Source: an uncultured Flavobacteriaceae bacterium (GTDB lineage: Bacteria; Bacteroidota; Bacteroidia; Flavobacteriales; Flavobacteriaceae). Taken from it: a stretch of DNA of 64,000 nucleotides. The number at the start of each line of letters is the position of its first letter. Position 1 is the stretch's first letter. The position numbers and the translations under genes are program-made. Shown here piece by piece: positions 1 through 8,672 of the stretch. Location of the stretch: contig CANMSA010000010.1 in the NCBI GenBank assembly GCA_947500385.1, forward strand, positions 62,001-126,000. Reading direction: 5' to 3'. A model generated the notes under the pieces. The model did no database searches, had not been told where the DNA came from, and saw nothing but the letters and a program-made list of their open reading frames with translations.

Positions 1-7
1 TAAGTAA

Positions 8-36
8 ACCACTCTTCGACCAAGAGTGGTTTTTTT
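8..36 (+). terminator. Rho-independent terminator of a gene left of the window
   Basis: A perfect 9-bp stem (ACCACTCTT / AAGAGTGGT) with a 5-nt loop is followed by six T residues. It must end transcription of a gene lying left of the window, because nothing upstream is visible. Confidence 0.85.
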
Positions 37-376
37 GTACCGCTCCCTTTCCAAGCCCGCGAAACGGTGTTTCCGAAAATAACCAATGCATCCAGAAGGG
101 AACATTGCCAACGCGTTTCCCCGATAAAGAATGTATCATGCTTCAACGATGACACCTCTTCTCGGGTTCCTTGCCATTCTACCATCCCTACTTCAGCAAA
201 AAATCTTTACCTTTAAAAAACCTTATTTTTTTTCTTGAAAAGTCCTACTTTTTTGGATAATGGCCGTACAGAACGATTGCTGTGGCAAAGTAGGTATAAT
301 ACAAAATCAATGACAGAATAAACCGGAAAGTTGTTATTACCAATAAGGCTAAATGGTTCAAAAACATTTCTCCCCT
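37..376. other. Intergenic region with no gene seen
   Basis: About 340 bases between the terminator and the TPR-AraC regulator. No coding frame here looks natural and I see no convincing TAnnTTTG promoter box. The regulator's promoter is presumably in the last 100 bases. Confidence 0.5.
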
Positions 377-2065
377 ATGAAAGTATGTTGTTTTTTGATG
401 TTGCTTGTATTTGTAAATGCGGTTATAGTAGGGCAACCAAGCTCGGACAAGGAATCTTCGCAAGTGCTGATCGAGCGAATTAAAGCAGCCGACGAGCAAG
501 CGGCGGTCCCCTACGAAAAAAGACTGATGACCCTTCCCTATTCCGAAGCGGAACAGGCCAAAAACCTTATGGAACTGGGACGCTATTTTTATAAACAAGG
601 AACGTATAAACGAAGTTTGCACTATATCAACAAGGCAATTGTTTTGGCTCAAGCCTCGAAAGAGGATGTCCTGCTTGGCGAAGTGTATCTTATGCAAGGA
701 AATTCGTACTTATTGGATTGGCAAAATCAACGGGCCCTCGACGCGTATCACAAGGTGCTTTCCTATACCAAAAAGACGAGGCAACTGAACAAAAATGTGA
801 TTGCCAAAATAAATATAGCCATCATCAACCGTCGTATGAACCAGCTGAACCAATCGATTGCGAGCTGTTTAAATGCCTTAAAAATTGTTGATAGCACCTC
901 TTTGCGACATACAAAAAACCACGTAAATCTGTTGACCATTATCAGCGATTCTTATCTAGACCTTGGCGAATACGGCAAAACACTTGAATATGCTGAAACG
1001 GGTGTTGCCATCAGCAGCACCATCGATTACCGCAAAGGCTTGGCGGACCTCTATACCAAAATAGGTCATGTATATTGTAAAAAAGGGGATCATGCGCTTG
1101 GGACCGACTATTTTGATAAAGCGCTCACCCTTATCAAGAAGGAAGCCATAGCGGAATCGTACTTTATGGAAAATATCCATTTTTTTACCGCCATTTCGTT
1201 CCATGACCAAGGGCGTTATAAGGAAGCTATCATTCCGCTGCTCGCCTTAACGCATAGCGCCACCAAGGTGGAAGGGCGTCAAAAATATCGCACCATTGAA
1301 GCGCATAAGTTGTTGGCCGATAGTTACAAGCAACTAGGCGACACGGAAAATTCCGCCAAATGGTATGACACCTATATTACGTTGAACGAAGCGTACTTGG
1401 AAAAGAAAGACGAGGTAGTGAACAAGATATATGAAAAAGATACCCAACAACTCGGTGCCGAAATTCAATTTCTGAAGCAGGAATACGTGGTACAACAAAA
1501 AAGAAACAAATACCTCTGGCTGGGTGGTTTATTGGTTACCCTTACGCTCGGCGTATTGTTGTTGTTACATTTGAAAAGGCCAACGGGCAAAAACAACAAG
1601 GAGGCAAAACCAGTCGATGATCGGTCTTACCTACTAGACCCAAAACCAGAAAGTGCAAGCGCAAAGCCCGTCGGCAAAGAAATTTTAATAAATAGCATCA
1701 AGGTCGAAGAAGTGCTTAAAAGATTGGAAAAATTAGAAAACCAAGAATATTTTCTGACCATGGGTTGCAATCTAAGGGCCATGGCAAAAAAAGTAAAAAC
1801 CAATGCCACCTATCTGTCGCTGATCATCAACCAGTACAAGGATAAAAAATTCGTGGACTATATTAATGACCTGCGCATCGACTATGCTATCGAAAGATTA
1901 AAGAAAGACAAGAAATTCCGATCTTTTTCGGTAAAGTCCATCGCCTCGGAAGTCGGCTATAAAAGTGACTATTCATTTGCCAAACATTTTAAGTCCAAAA
2001 CCGGGCTTAACCCGTCGGACTATATTAAAAAACTACGGCCGGCAGAGCCTTTGGCAACTACCTGA
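377..2065 (+). CDS. TPR-repeat membrane regulator with C-terminal AraC-type HTH domain
   Basis: About 562 residues. I prefer the ATG at 377 over 353 because it puts a hydrophobic signal (MKVCCFLMLLVFVNAV) at the N terminus. Residues about 50-360 are TPR-like helical repeats (for example RYFYKQGTYKRSLHYINKA), presumably outside the membrane. A transmembrane helix follows (YLWLGGLLVTLTLGVLLLL), then a linker. The last 100 residues form an AraC-type double HTH, with the conserved IASEVGYKSDYSFAKHFK signature. This one-protein sensor/regulator layout is common in Bacteroidota. It lies directly upstream of two lanthipeptide-type precursors and a LanC gene on the same strand, so it may regulate them; that link is inference from position only. 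Confidence 0.85.
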   Translation: MKVCCFLMLLVFVNAVIVGQPSSDKESSQVLIERIKAADEQAAVPYEKRLMTLPYSEAEQAKNLMELGRYFYKQGTYKRSLHYINKAIVLAQASKEDVLLGEVYLMQGNSYLLDWQNQRALDAYHKVLSYTKKTRQLNKNVIAKINIAIINRRMNQLNQSIASCLNALKIVDSTSLRHTKNHVNLLTIISDSYLDLGEYGKTLEYAETGVAISSTIDYRKGLADLYTKIGHVYCKKGDHALGTDYFDKALTLIKKEAIAESYFMENIHFFTAISFHDQGRYKEAIIPLLALTHSATKVEGRQKYRTIEAHKLLADSYKQLGDTENSAKWYDTYITLNEAYLEKKDEVVNKIYEKDTQQLGAEIQFLKQEYVVQQKRNKYLWLGGLLVTLTLGVLLLLHLKRPTGKNNKEAKPVDDRSYLLDPKPESASAKPVGKEILINSIKVEEVLKRLEKLENQEYFLTMGCNLRAMAKKVKTNATYLSLIINQYKDKKFVDYINDLRIDYAIERLKKDKKFRSFSVKSIASEVGYKSDYSFAKHFKSKTGLNPSDYIKKLRPAEPLATT

Positions 2066-2179
2066 AAAAACCCAAATCATGCACCCTATTTTGTTCAATT
2101 TTGGGTATCATAATTATTGGTTTCGGTTCGCAAAAGGTATCTTTAAGTACATTCATTTATTAAAACTAAAAATTAGACT

Positions 2180-2332
2180 ATGAAACGAAAAACGATCAAA
2201 AAAATAGTTTTCAACAAGGGTGTTGTCGCGAAAATTACCAAAGAAAATATGGCGAGCATTCGCGGTGGAGACTGTATTCCGACCGAAATAGCCCACACAG
2301 ATTGGGTGTGCCCTGGGCAGCATTTACCATAG
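2180..2332 (+). CDS. Class I lanthipeptide-type precursor peptide 1
   Basis: A 50-residue peptide, too short for a standard ORF cutoff. The lysine-rich leader (MKRKTIKKIVFNKGVVAKI) is followed by TKENMASIRGG and a 20-residue core (DCIPTEIAHTDWVCPGQHLP) with two Cys and two Thr. The leader fits the Bacteroidota GG-leader natural product precursor family, with its K/I/L pattern ending in GG. An ATTGG/TATCTTTA pair at about 2115-2142 could be its promoter. A strong terminator follows at 2385. Its neighbours are a second precursor of the same family and a LanC-like cyclase. Thr-Cys thioether crosslinks in the core are predicted from family knowledge, not seen. Confidence 0.75.
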   Translation: MKRKTIKKIVFNKGVVAKITKENMASIRGGDCIPTEIAHTDWVCPGQHLP

Positions 2333-2384
2333 AGGTTCTACCCTTATCACATTCCCTATATAAAGGATATTTTTTTAATACTTT

Positions 2385-2422
2385 CCCAAGGCTTTACAAA
2401 ACAAAACCTTGGGATTTTTTTT
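2385..2422 (+). terminator. Terminator after precursor peptide 1
   Basis: Stem CCCAAGG / CCTTGGG with a 15-nt A-rich loop, followed by a run of eight T. It separates precursor 1 from precursor 2, so the two are probably transcribed apart or by partial read-through. Confidence 0.8.
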
Positions 2423-2580
2423 GATGCCTCATTTTGATGAATCTGGCGTGCTACCGTTTTTTACTCTGTATATCGGTTTATAACTTCAAGGCAGATTCTG
2501 GGTGTACGAACCCAAGTCAACATAGGGGAAACCGAAAACCTTTCTTAGAGTAGGTATCTTAACAATTAACATAGTAAAAT

Positions 2581-2730
2581 ATGAAAAAGTCCTTGAAAAA
2601 ATTGCAGTTAAAAAAAGAGGTCATTAGCAACCTAAAGCGTGAAAATATCAAAGGTGGTGGGGTAACACACTGCTGTCCTACCGAAGGCGCGCTAAATTCT
2701 TGCCCTCCTCCAGGAATGCAATGCTTCTAA
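2581..2730 (+). CDS. Class I lanthipeptide-type precursor peptide 2 (Cys-rich core)
   Basis: A 49-residue peptide beginning MKKSLKKLQLKKEVISNLKR, then ENIKGG and a core GVTHCCPTEGALNSCPPPGMQCF. The leader matches the same Bacteroidota GG family as the peptide at 2180, with L-x-L-K and N-L before GG. The core differs completely and has four Cys plus two Thr and one Ser, more than precursor 1. The start is unambiguous because ATG follows a short A-rich stretch. LanC lies 220 bases downstream, beyond a terminator. The two precursors share the leader and not the core, as expected for substrates of one modification enzyme. Confidence 0.8.
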   Translation: MKKSLKKLQLKKEVISNLKRENIKGGGVTHCCPTEGALNSCPPPGMQCF

Positions 2731-2803
2731 GAGAAGCCTACCCAAGATTTTTGAAAGTTGGCAGTCGTATATCACGCGGCATCAACTTCCGATCGAGGAA
2801 TCA

Positions 2804-2832
2804 AAAAGCTGCCTACATTTTAGGCAGCTTTT
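2804..2832 (+). terminator. Terminator after precursor peptide 2
   Basis: A perfect 12-bp stem (AAAAGCTGCCTA / TAGGCAGCTTTT) with a short loop and terminal T run. It lies between precursor 2 and the LanC-like gene, which must therefore have its own promoter or rely on read-through. Confidence 0.8.
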
Positions 2833-2950
2833 CTATGAAAGTTTCTTAAAAAAAGATATCGTAGGTTCGAATCGTAACGAGCATCTTGTTCGGTGAAGTT
2901 CTTTACCAAAGAATACATCTTAACTTATCCCATTTATCTGTCCTGAATTT

Positions 2951-4192
2951 ATGACTAGTGCATTGAGCGACCCTCTGACCTTACAGCAAACAGCTGAAAA
3001 AAAACTTCGAGAAATATACGAACTTTTACAGGGGCACTACCAAGAGCCTGAAGAAATCGGGGTGCTGACAGGACGTTCGGGCATAGCACTGTTCTTCTTT
3101 TACTACTCAAAACTGGCCCAGCAGGAAGAAGCCGCCGATAAAGGGGTGCATATCCTCTCGGAAATTGTTGACCAGCTGAACAAAGGGTACAACCTACCTA
3201 CTTTTTGTTCGGGAATTGCGGGAGCCGCCTGGGCAATTGAATTGCTCGAAGAGGAAGCTTTTATCGAATTGGACACGGATGCTTTTTTGGTTGATTTAGA
3301 CGACTATTTGTTGGAGGCGAAACCCCATAGGAATACACGAAATTTTTATGATTTTCTACATGGCCTAATGGGTATTGCATTCTATTTTTTTAAAAGATTT
3401 CAAAAAACAAAATCCGCTACACTTAGAAAAAAGTACGAAGACATACTCCGCGACGTTTTAGACGAACTTCTGGAAACGGCGCAAATAAATGGTGACCATA
3501 TCAAATGGGAATCTTTTTTAATACACAACGATACCGTTCGCGGCTACAACCTAAGCCTATCACACGGCATATCGAGTATTGTGAATATTCTTTCAAGGAT
3601 GGCCAAGCACAGTGCGTTCGCACCACAGGCCCAAGCACTACTGGTTCCTGCGGTAAATTATATTCTGAGCACACAGCTAAACAACCCGCTGATACCCGAT
3701 TGCTTTCCTGCATGGGTCATTGACGGGGAATTGGAAAACCAGCCCACTCGGCTGGCCTGGTGCTATGGAGATCTCGGGGTCGGTATTTCCCTTTGGCATG
3801 CCGCCCAAACGCTCCAGGACAATACCCTCAAAAAGAAGGCCCTGCATATTTTGGAACAGACGACCAAAAGAAGGAATCTTCAAGAGAATAGGCTCTTAGA
3901 TGCCGGCCTGTGCCATGGAACTTTCGGAGTGGCACATATGTATCGTTACCTACATAAGGAAACGGGGCTTGCGCATTTCAAGGAAACCAGCGAGTTTTGG
4001 CTAGAAGAAGCCCTAAAAATGGATACGCATAAAGAAGGTTACGCGGGCTACATGCAGTGGCGTGGTGACGGAAAGGCACAATGGAGAAGGGAAACGAATT
4101 TATTGGAAGGAGTTGCCGGCATCGGGCTTGCCCTAATTTCGTATCTGGCGCCGTTCGAAACCAAATGGGACCAGTGTCTTCTCATCGGCTGA
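2951..4192 (+). CDS. LanC-like lanthionine synthetase (cyclase)
   Basis: 413 residues, the usual LanC length (about 400-430). LanC enzymes are zinc-dependent alpha/alpha barrel proteins that add Cys thiols to dehydrated Ser/Thr in lanthipeptide precursors. The expected motifs are visible: a GRSGIALFFFY helix near residue 38, FLHGLMGIAFYF, LSHGISSIVNIL, the zinc Cys in WCYGDLGVGISLW (about residue 275), and the Cys-His zinc pair in LCHGTFGVAHMY (about residue 320). The two GG-leader precursors lie just upstream. No LanB dehydratase, protease or ABC transporter is in the window, so the pathway is incomplete here. Those genes may lie elsewhere or left of the window. Confidence 0.88.
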   Translation: MTSALSDPLTLQQTAEKKLREIYELLQGHYQEPEEIGVLTGRSGIALFFFYYSKLAQQEEAADKGVHILSEIVDQLNKGYNLPTFCSGIAGAAWAIELLEEEAFIELDTDAFLVDLDDYLLEAKPHRNTRNFYDFLHGLMGIAFYFFKRFQKTKSATLRKKYEDILRDVLDELLETAQINGDHIKWESFLIHNDTVRGYNLSLSHGISSIVNILSRMAKHSAFAPQAQALLVPAVNYILSTQLNNPLIPDCFPAWVIDGELENQPTRLAWCYGDLGVGISLWHAAQTLQDNTLKKKALHILEQTTKRRNLQENRLLDAGLCHGTFGVAHMYRYLHKETGLAHFKETSEFWLEEALKMDTHKEGYAGYMQWRGDGKAQWRRETNLLEGVAGIGLALISYLAPFETKWDQCLLIG

Positions 4193-4462
4193 CCAGTTGG
4201 TACCGAAAGTACGGTGAAAGGTTGATTTTCAAAACCTTCCCAATAGATTGGGTTTATGGTGTATCTTCTACATCGATTTAATCGGTTACATCGGTTACAT
4301 TACCCTTCAATTCACCTTAAAAGGTCTTATCCCGAAACAACCTGAACCAAACAAAATCCGAAAAAATCATATGCCGCCGGATGAATCAGGTGGTTTGCGT
4401 ATTTTTATGATGGGAATATCCCGATGCTCGGTACGAATAGAGGTAGTTATATGCCGCAAAAA

Positions 4463-4798
4463 ATGAATTATAACAACAAAAGATTTAGACCCGTTTCTAC
4501 CACTGAAAATGGTGAGACGTCCCCAGAAACCATCTTTGAATACAAGCAGCAGGGAAACATCCTAACGGCCACCTACCACGGGGGCCAAATCCAAAAGGGC
4601 CATTTGATAGGATTAGTGGATGCGCAGGGGAAAATTGAAATGCGGTATCATCAAATTGATTTAAAAGGAACATTTATGACCGGGATTTGTTTTTCGGTGC
4701 CAGAAATTTTGAAAAACGGAAAAATACGTTTGCACGAAACTTGGGAATGGACCTCGGGCGATAAATCCAAGGGAAACTCCGTACTGGAAGAAATATAG
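4463..4798 (+). CDS. Small conserved protein often labelled N-acetylglutamate synthase-like
   Basis: About 111 residues from the ATG at 4463 (MNYNNKRFRPVS). Longer upstream starts add a non-conserved stretch. It contains many short beta strands (TILTATYHGGQIQKGHLIGLV, IEMRYHQIDLKGTFMTGICF). In databases this single-domain family is often given the name n-acetylglutamate synthase, but I see no acetyltransferase motif and do not accept that function. It is probably an independent single-gene unit between LanC and a secreted peptidase. The 270 bases before it hold only a tandem 9-mer (ATCGGTTAC twice, 4281-4298). Confidence 0.7.
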   Translation: MNYNNKRFRPVSTTENGETSPETIFEYKQQGNILTATYHGGQIQKGHLIGLVDAQGKIEMRYHQIDLKGTFMTGICFSVPEILKNGKIRLHETWEWTSGDKSKGNSVLEEI

Positions 4799-4883
4799 TC
4801 TTTTAGTCAAGGCAATAGCCCTCATCTAACGTCCATAGAAATTTATGCAAGATTCTTTTGAAGCAAACCATTAAAGAAATACT

Positions 4884-6725
4884 ATGAAAAAAAGTACCCA
4901 AAGTACCATCCTGACTGCCATTCTATTGTTATCAGCTGGCGTTTTAAGGGCTCAACCGGCAGAAAAATCCGTTCCTTTTTTCAAAAATGGAGAGGCCCAA
5001 ATCGTGCAGGCATTTGAAGATCCCGAAAAGTGGATCAGACATGATCTTTGGGTAGAGACGGAGTTCGATACCGACGGTGATGGAAAATTGGATCGCATGC
5101 ATGTAGCGGTCACCAGACCTTATCAGACCGATACCGAAAACCTGAAACTTCCCGTTATCTACGTTTCCAGTCCGTATTTTGCCGGTGTGGCGCCCCCTAC
5201 CAATGGTTTGTTCTGGGACGTAAAACATGAACTTGGCGAGGTGGCCAAAGAACGGGTACACCCAGAGGTAACGCGAACCGGGAACAGGCCGATTATCTCC
5301 AATTCCCATATTCAAAAATGGGTCCCCAGAGGGTATATTGTGGTACACTCTTCCTCCCCGGGGACCGGACTATCACAAGGGGCACCCACCGTAGGCGGCG
5401 ACAATGAATCTTTAGCACCCAAAGCGGTTATTGATTGGTTGTGCGGGCGTATTCCGGGTTACGCCTCCCCAAGCGGTAAAGAACAGGTAAAAGCCTTTTG
5501 GTCAACCGGCAAAGTAGGGATGACGGGCACCTCTTATAACGGCACCATCCCGCTGGCCGCTGCGACGACCGGCGTTGCCGGACTGGAAGCCATTATTCCC
5601 ATAGCTCCCAATACTTCCTATTATCATTACTACCGATCCAATGGTTTGGTACGCTCTCCCGGAGGGTATTTAGGGGAAGATATTGATGTACTATACGATT
5701 TTATTCATAGTGGTGATGAATCAAAACGAGCCTATAACAATGCCACCGTAAGGGACCAGGAAATGAAGAACGGGATGGACAGAATTACAGGAGATTACAA
5801 CGACTTTTGGGCAGGACGTGACTATTTAAACGACATGGCGCCCATGAAAGCGGCCTTGTTGATGTCCCACGGATTCAACGACTGGAATGTGATGCCCGAG
5901 CATAGTTATCGAATTTACAAGGCCGCAAAAGACAAGGGAATCCCCGCTCAAATTTACTACCATCAAAATGGGCACGGGGGTCCCCCACCTATGAAGATGA
6001 TGAATCGGTGGTTTACCCGTTATTTGCATGGCGTAGAAAATGGAGTGGAAAATGATGCCAAGGCGTGGATTGTCAGGGAAAATGACGAAATGGAAAACCC
6101 TACTCCCTATGACGCGTACCCACATCCAGAAGCGTCGAACGTGGCCCTGTATCCGCATCCCGGCGCGCCCGAAAAAGGAAGCCTTGGTCTTGCAAGGCCC
6201 AAGGGTAAAACCACCGAAAAACTGATTGACAACTATTCTTTTTCCGGTGCTGCCTTGGCCCAGGCGGAAAGTACAGATCATCGGTTGCTATACGTAACCC
6301 CGCAACTGTCAAAAGCGGTTCACCTATCCGGTACTGCAAGAGTGACCATTAAGGTGGCCAGTAGCAAGCCAGCGGCGAATCTTTCTGTTTGGTTGGTATC
6401 CTTGCCATGGAACCAAAAAAAGACCGCAAAGATTACCGATAATATTATCACCCGAGGCTGGGCAGACCCTCAAAACCATGCCTCCATTACCAAAGGGGAA
6501 CCTTTGGAAGCGGGAACCTTCTACGAGCTAAGCTTTGATTTAATGCCAGATGATCAAATTATTCCCAAAGGGCAGCAAATAGGGTTCATGGTATTTTCAA
6601 GCGATAAAGAATTTACCCTTTGGCCCGACCCGGGAACCGAACTAACCATCGATTTAGGCGCAACCACCCTTCAATTACCGGTTGTGGGAGGTGCCAAAGC
6701 ATTTGCAAATGCCCTTAACGATTAA
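4884..6725 (+). CDS. Secreted X-Pro dipeptidyl-peptidase family (S15/CocE-like) serine hydrolase
   Basis: 613 residues with an N-terminal signal peptide (MKKSTQSTILTAILLLSAG...LRAQ). It belongs to the S15 alpha/beta hydrolase family, which removes Xaa-Pro dipeptides or hydrolyses esters. The nucleophile Ser is in GMTGTSYNGTIPLAA (about residue 215). The acid is probably the Asp of FNDWNVMP (about residue 335) and the His is in HQNGHGGPP (about residue 367). The C-terminal 200 residues form a jelly-roll typical of the family (FYELSFDLMPDDQIIPKGQQ). It is probably periplasmic or exported. The next gene starts 153 bases downstream on the same strand, with no clear terminator between. Confidence 0.85.
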   Translation: MKKSTQSTILTAILLLSAGVLRAQPAEKSVPFFKNGEAQIVQAFEDPEKWIRHDLWVETEFDTDGDGKLDRMHVAVTRPYQTDTENLKLPVIYVSSPYFAGVAPPTNGLFWDVKHELGEVAKERVHPEVTRTGNRPIISNSHIQKWVPRGYIVVHSSSPGTGLSQGAPTVGGDNESLAPKAVIDWLCGRIPGYASPSGKEQVKAFWSTGKVGMTGTSYNGTIPLAAATTGVAGLEAIIPIAPNTSYYHYYRSNGLVRSPGGYLGEDIDVLYDFIHSGDESKRAYNNATVRDQEMKNGMDRITGDYNDFWAGRDYLNDMAPMKAALLMSHGFNDWNVMPEHSYRIYKAAKDKGIPAQIYYHQNGHGGPPPMKMMNRWFTRYLHGVENGVENDAKAWIVRENDEMENPTPYDAYPHPEASNVALYPHPGAPEKGSLGLARPKGKTTEKLIDNYSFSGAALAQAESTDHRLLYVTPQLSKAVHLSGTARVTIKVASSKPAANLSVWLVSLPWNQKKTAKITDNIITRGWADPQNHASITKGEPLEAGTFYELSFDLMPDDQIIPKGQQIGFMVFSSDKEFTLWPDPGTELTIDLGATTLQLPVVGGAKAFANALND

Positions 6726-6878
6726 GTGCGTATTTTTTGGCCGGCCCCAACCAATCTCCCTTTTGATGCCTAGGAAAAATGAACGGAATACCTGGGCCTA
6801 TGCACTAAACACACCCACCAAAACGTTGGTAGTATGATTGGATGGTCGCAGGCAACTGCCGCAACACAAACCTAACAT

Positions 6879-8021
6879 ATGAAAAAGCAAATTACACGAA
6901 TGCGCGTGGGTGAAGGAAGAATTAGTGGTGCTATCTCCATTTTTCTTGGAGCGCTATCCTTGGTCGCTATCTTGTGCTTTAAGTTTCCCGAACAATTGAC
7001 AACCCCAGAATTTCGCGAGATATATACGGCAGAGATGGTCGAAAATCTTATGCTTGGCGGAATCATCGCAACATTTCTCTTTGGGCTGGTCAGTTTGTTG
7101 CTCAATAAAAGTAAAAAATACGCAGCGATCGGTATTTGCCTGGGAGTACTTACCATTGTACTGGGGGGTGTCACGGTCGAAGGTAGGGCCGTAGAACAGG
7201 TCGCCTGGAGTATAGGTCTTGACTGGCTCATCCTAGATTTATTGATAATGGCCTTGTTGTTCGTACCCATAGAACTGGCTTTTCCCAAGAACAAGTTACA
7301 GTCTAAATTTCATGAGGAATGGCGAACCGATCTCGTGTATTTTGGCATCAGTCATTTGGCAATTCAATTGTTCGGGGTCATCACAAAAAAACCAGCAGTG
7401 GCCTTTTTTGGTTGGATGAATTTGGAGGACGTGCAAGCCTGGGTTTCCGGATTGCCATTTGCGATCGAATTGTTCTTGGCCCTATTCATAACCGATATTT
7501 TTCAGTATTGGGCGCATCGATTTTTTCATTCACACCATTACCTATGGCGGTTTCATTCCATTCATCATTCTACTCAAAACATGGACTGGCTCGCAGGTTC
7601 ACGCACGCATTTTATAGACATATTTTTCACGCGTAGTGTCTCCTATATTCCGTTATATGTGCTGGGTTTCTCTACCCTCACGTTCAATGTGTATATTTTA
7701 TTCATCGCCATTCATGCCGTATTGATCCACGCCAATACCAGAATCAATTTTGGGTTTTTAAAGTATATCATCACCACCCCGCAATACCATCACTGGCATC
7801 ATTGTGAGGAACCTGAGCACTACGGAAACAATTTTGCCGTCGTCTTCCCCTTTATCGATAAAATTTTTGGCACCTATTACCTACCAGGAAATAAATGGCC
7901 AAAAGGCACGGGACTGGTAGATGCGTCCTTTCCAAAAGGATTTATCAAACAACTATTCTTTCCTTTTACGAAAAACCCGTTTAAAAACGATTTGTTACCG
8001 GAAGAGAAGAGCAAACGGTAA
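6879..8021 (+). CDS. Sterol desaturase / fatty acid hydroxylase superfamily membrane protein
   Basis: 380 residues. Several hydrophobic segments occupy the first 130 residues (LSLVAILCF, LMLGGIIATFLFGLVSLLL, LILDLLIMALLFV). The di-iron histidine boxes of the superfamily follow: HRFFHSHH (about residue 212), HSIHHS (about residue 226) and HHWHHCEEPEHYGNNF (about residue 307). The enzyme would hydroxylate or desaturate a lipid at the inner membrane with O2; the substrate cannot be told. The first 130 residues extend beyond the minimal hydroxylase domain. It follows the S15 peptidase without overlap. Confidence 0.85.
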   Translation: MKKQITRMRVGEGRISGAISIFLGALSLVAILCFKFPEQLTTPEFREIYTAEMVENLMLGGIIATFLFGLVSLLLNKSKKYAAIGICLGVLTIVLGGVTVEGRAVEQVAWSIGLDWLILDLLIMALLFVPIELAFPKNKLQSKFHEEWRTDLVYFGISHLAIQLFGVITKKPAVAFFGWMNLEDVQAWVSGLPFAIELFLALFITDIFQYWAHRFFHSHHYLWRFHSIHHSTQNMDWLAGSRTHFIDIFFTRSVSYIPLYVLGFSTLTFNVYILFIAIHAVLIHANTRINFGFLKYIITTPQYHHWHHCEEPEHYGNNFAVVFPFIDKIFGTYYLPGNKWPKGTGLVDASFPKGFIKQLFFPFTKNPFKNDLLPEEKSKR

Positions 8022-8672
8022 GGAAATAGATTAACTAGGTCTCAATATTCATTGTTGTACTATCAATTACGGTCCTTATTTATAATCATAGTTTACTTTT
8101 CGACTTTGCATTTCATCTCTATTTTTAGCTAATTATTAACGCTTTGTGTTTAGGAAATTACAAACAGGAAGTCTAATTTAAATATTACAGCTATAATCAA
8201 ATTTGCTTCATATAAAGCACTCTCTACACTTTCTATTACTATTCGCTTTCACTATCGCTGGCCAAGCCAACTACAATATCCCTTCTTCCGATTATTTGGG
8301 TCTTTTTGAGAATCGCGTACCTGTTAAATAGCACCTAGCTAAGGTTTTACTGAAATATTTGTCTATTTTTAGGAAGTGTAATTGTGATAGCTATTCGGAT
8401 AGAATTTTACTCTGACCAACCCAAAAACCCTACCGCATCGGTAGTTAGCAAAAGTCCATTTAACAAGGCATTCATTAGCAAGATGCTTCCCCCAAGGTCA
8501 TCGTGGACATTCCGGCAGGTCAAAATACGCAGCTTTGTTTCTGGAAATACACCGGATTTCTTAGAGCGGCAATCACGGCCAAATCGTCGTATGGTTACAC
8601 CAATAGAACAACAACATTTAATAAATGACAATAACTTTCTATTCATTAATCAGGTTAACAAACATCTTCATC
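8022..8672. other. 650-base gap with probable gene remnants
   Basis: No intact gene. Two short frames read like decayed coding sequence. One is at 8212-8331. The other, about 8474-8630, reads KVIVDIPAGQNTQLCFWKYT and has no start codon. A 114-residue ORF at 8384-8728 overlaps the second in another frame and runs into the S9 peptidase start; I do not treat it as a gene. TAACTTTC at about 8631 is close to the -7 consensus and may serve the peptidase at 8673. Confidence 0.4.
8212..8331 (+). pseudogene. Possible remnant of a secreted protein N terminus
   Basis: In one frame it reads IKHSLHFLLLFAFTIAGQAN, then YNIPSSDYLGLFENRVPVK and a stop. This looks like a signal peptide plus the first 20 mature residues. 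The expected ATG is an ATA codon and the frame stops after 39 residues. The parent family is not identified. Confidence 0.25.

Noticed and set aside
4463-4798. N-acetylglutamate synthase
   Set aside because: The common database label is not supported by any acetyltransferase motif in the 111 residues.
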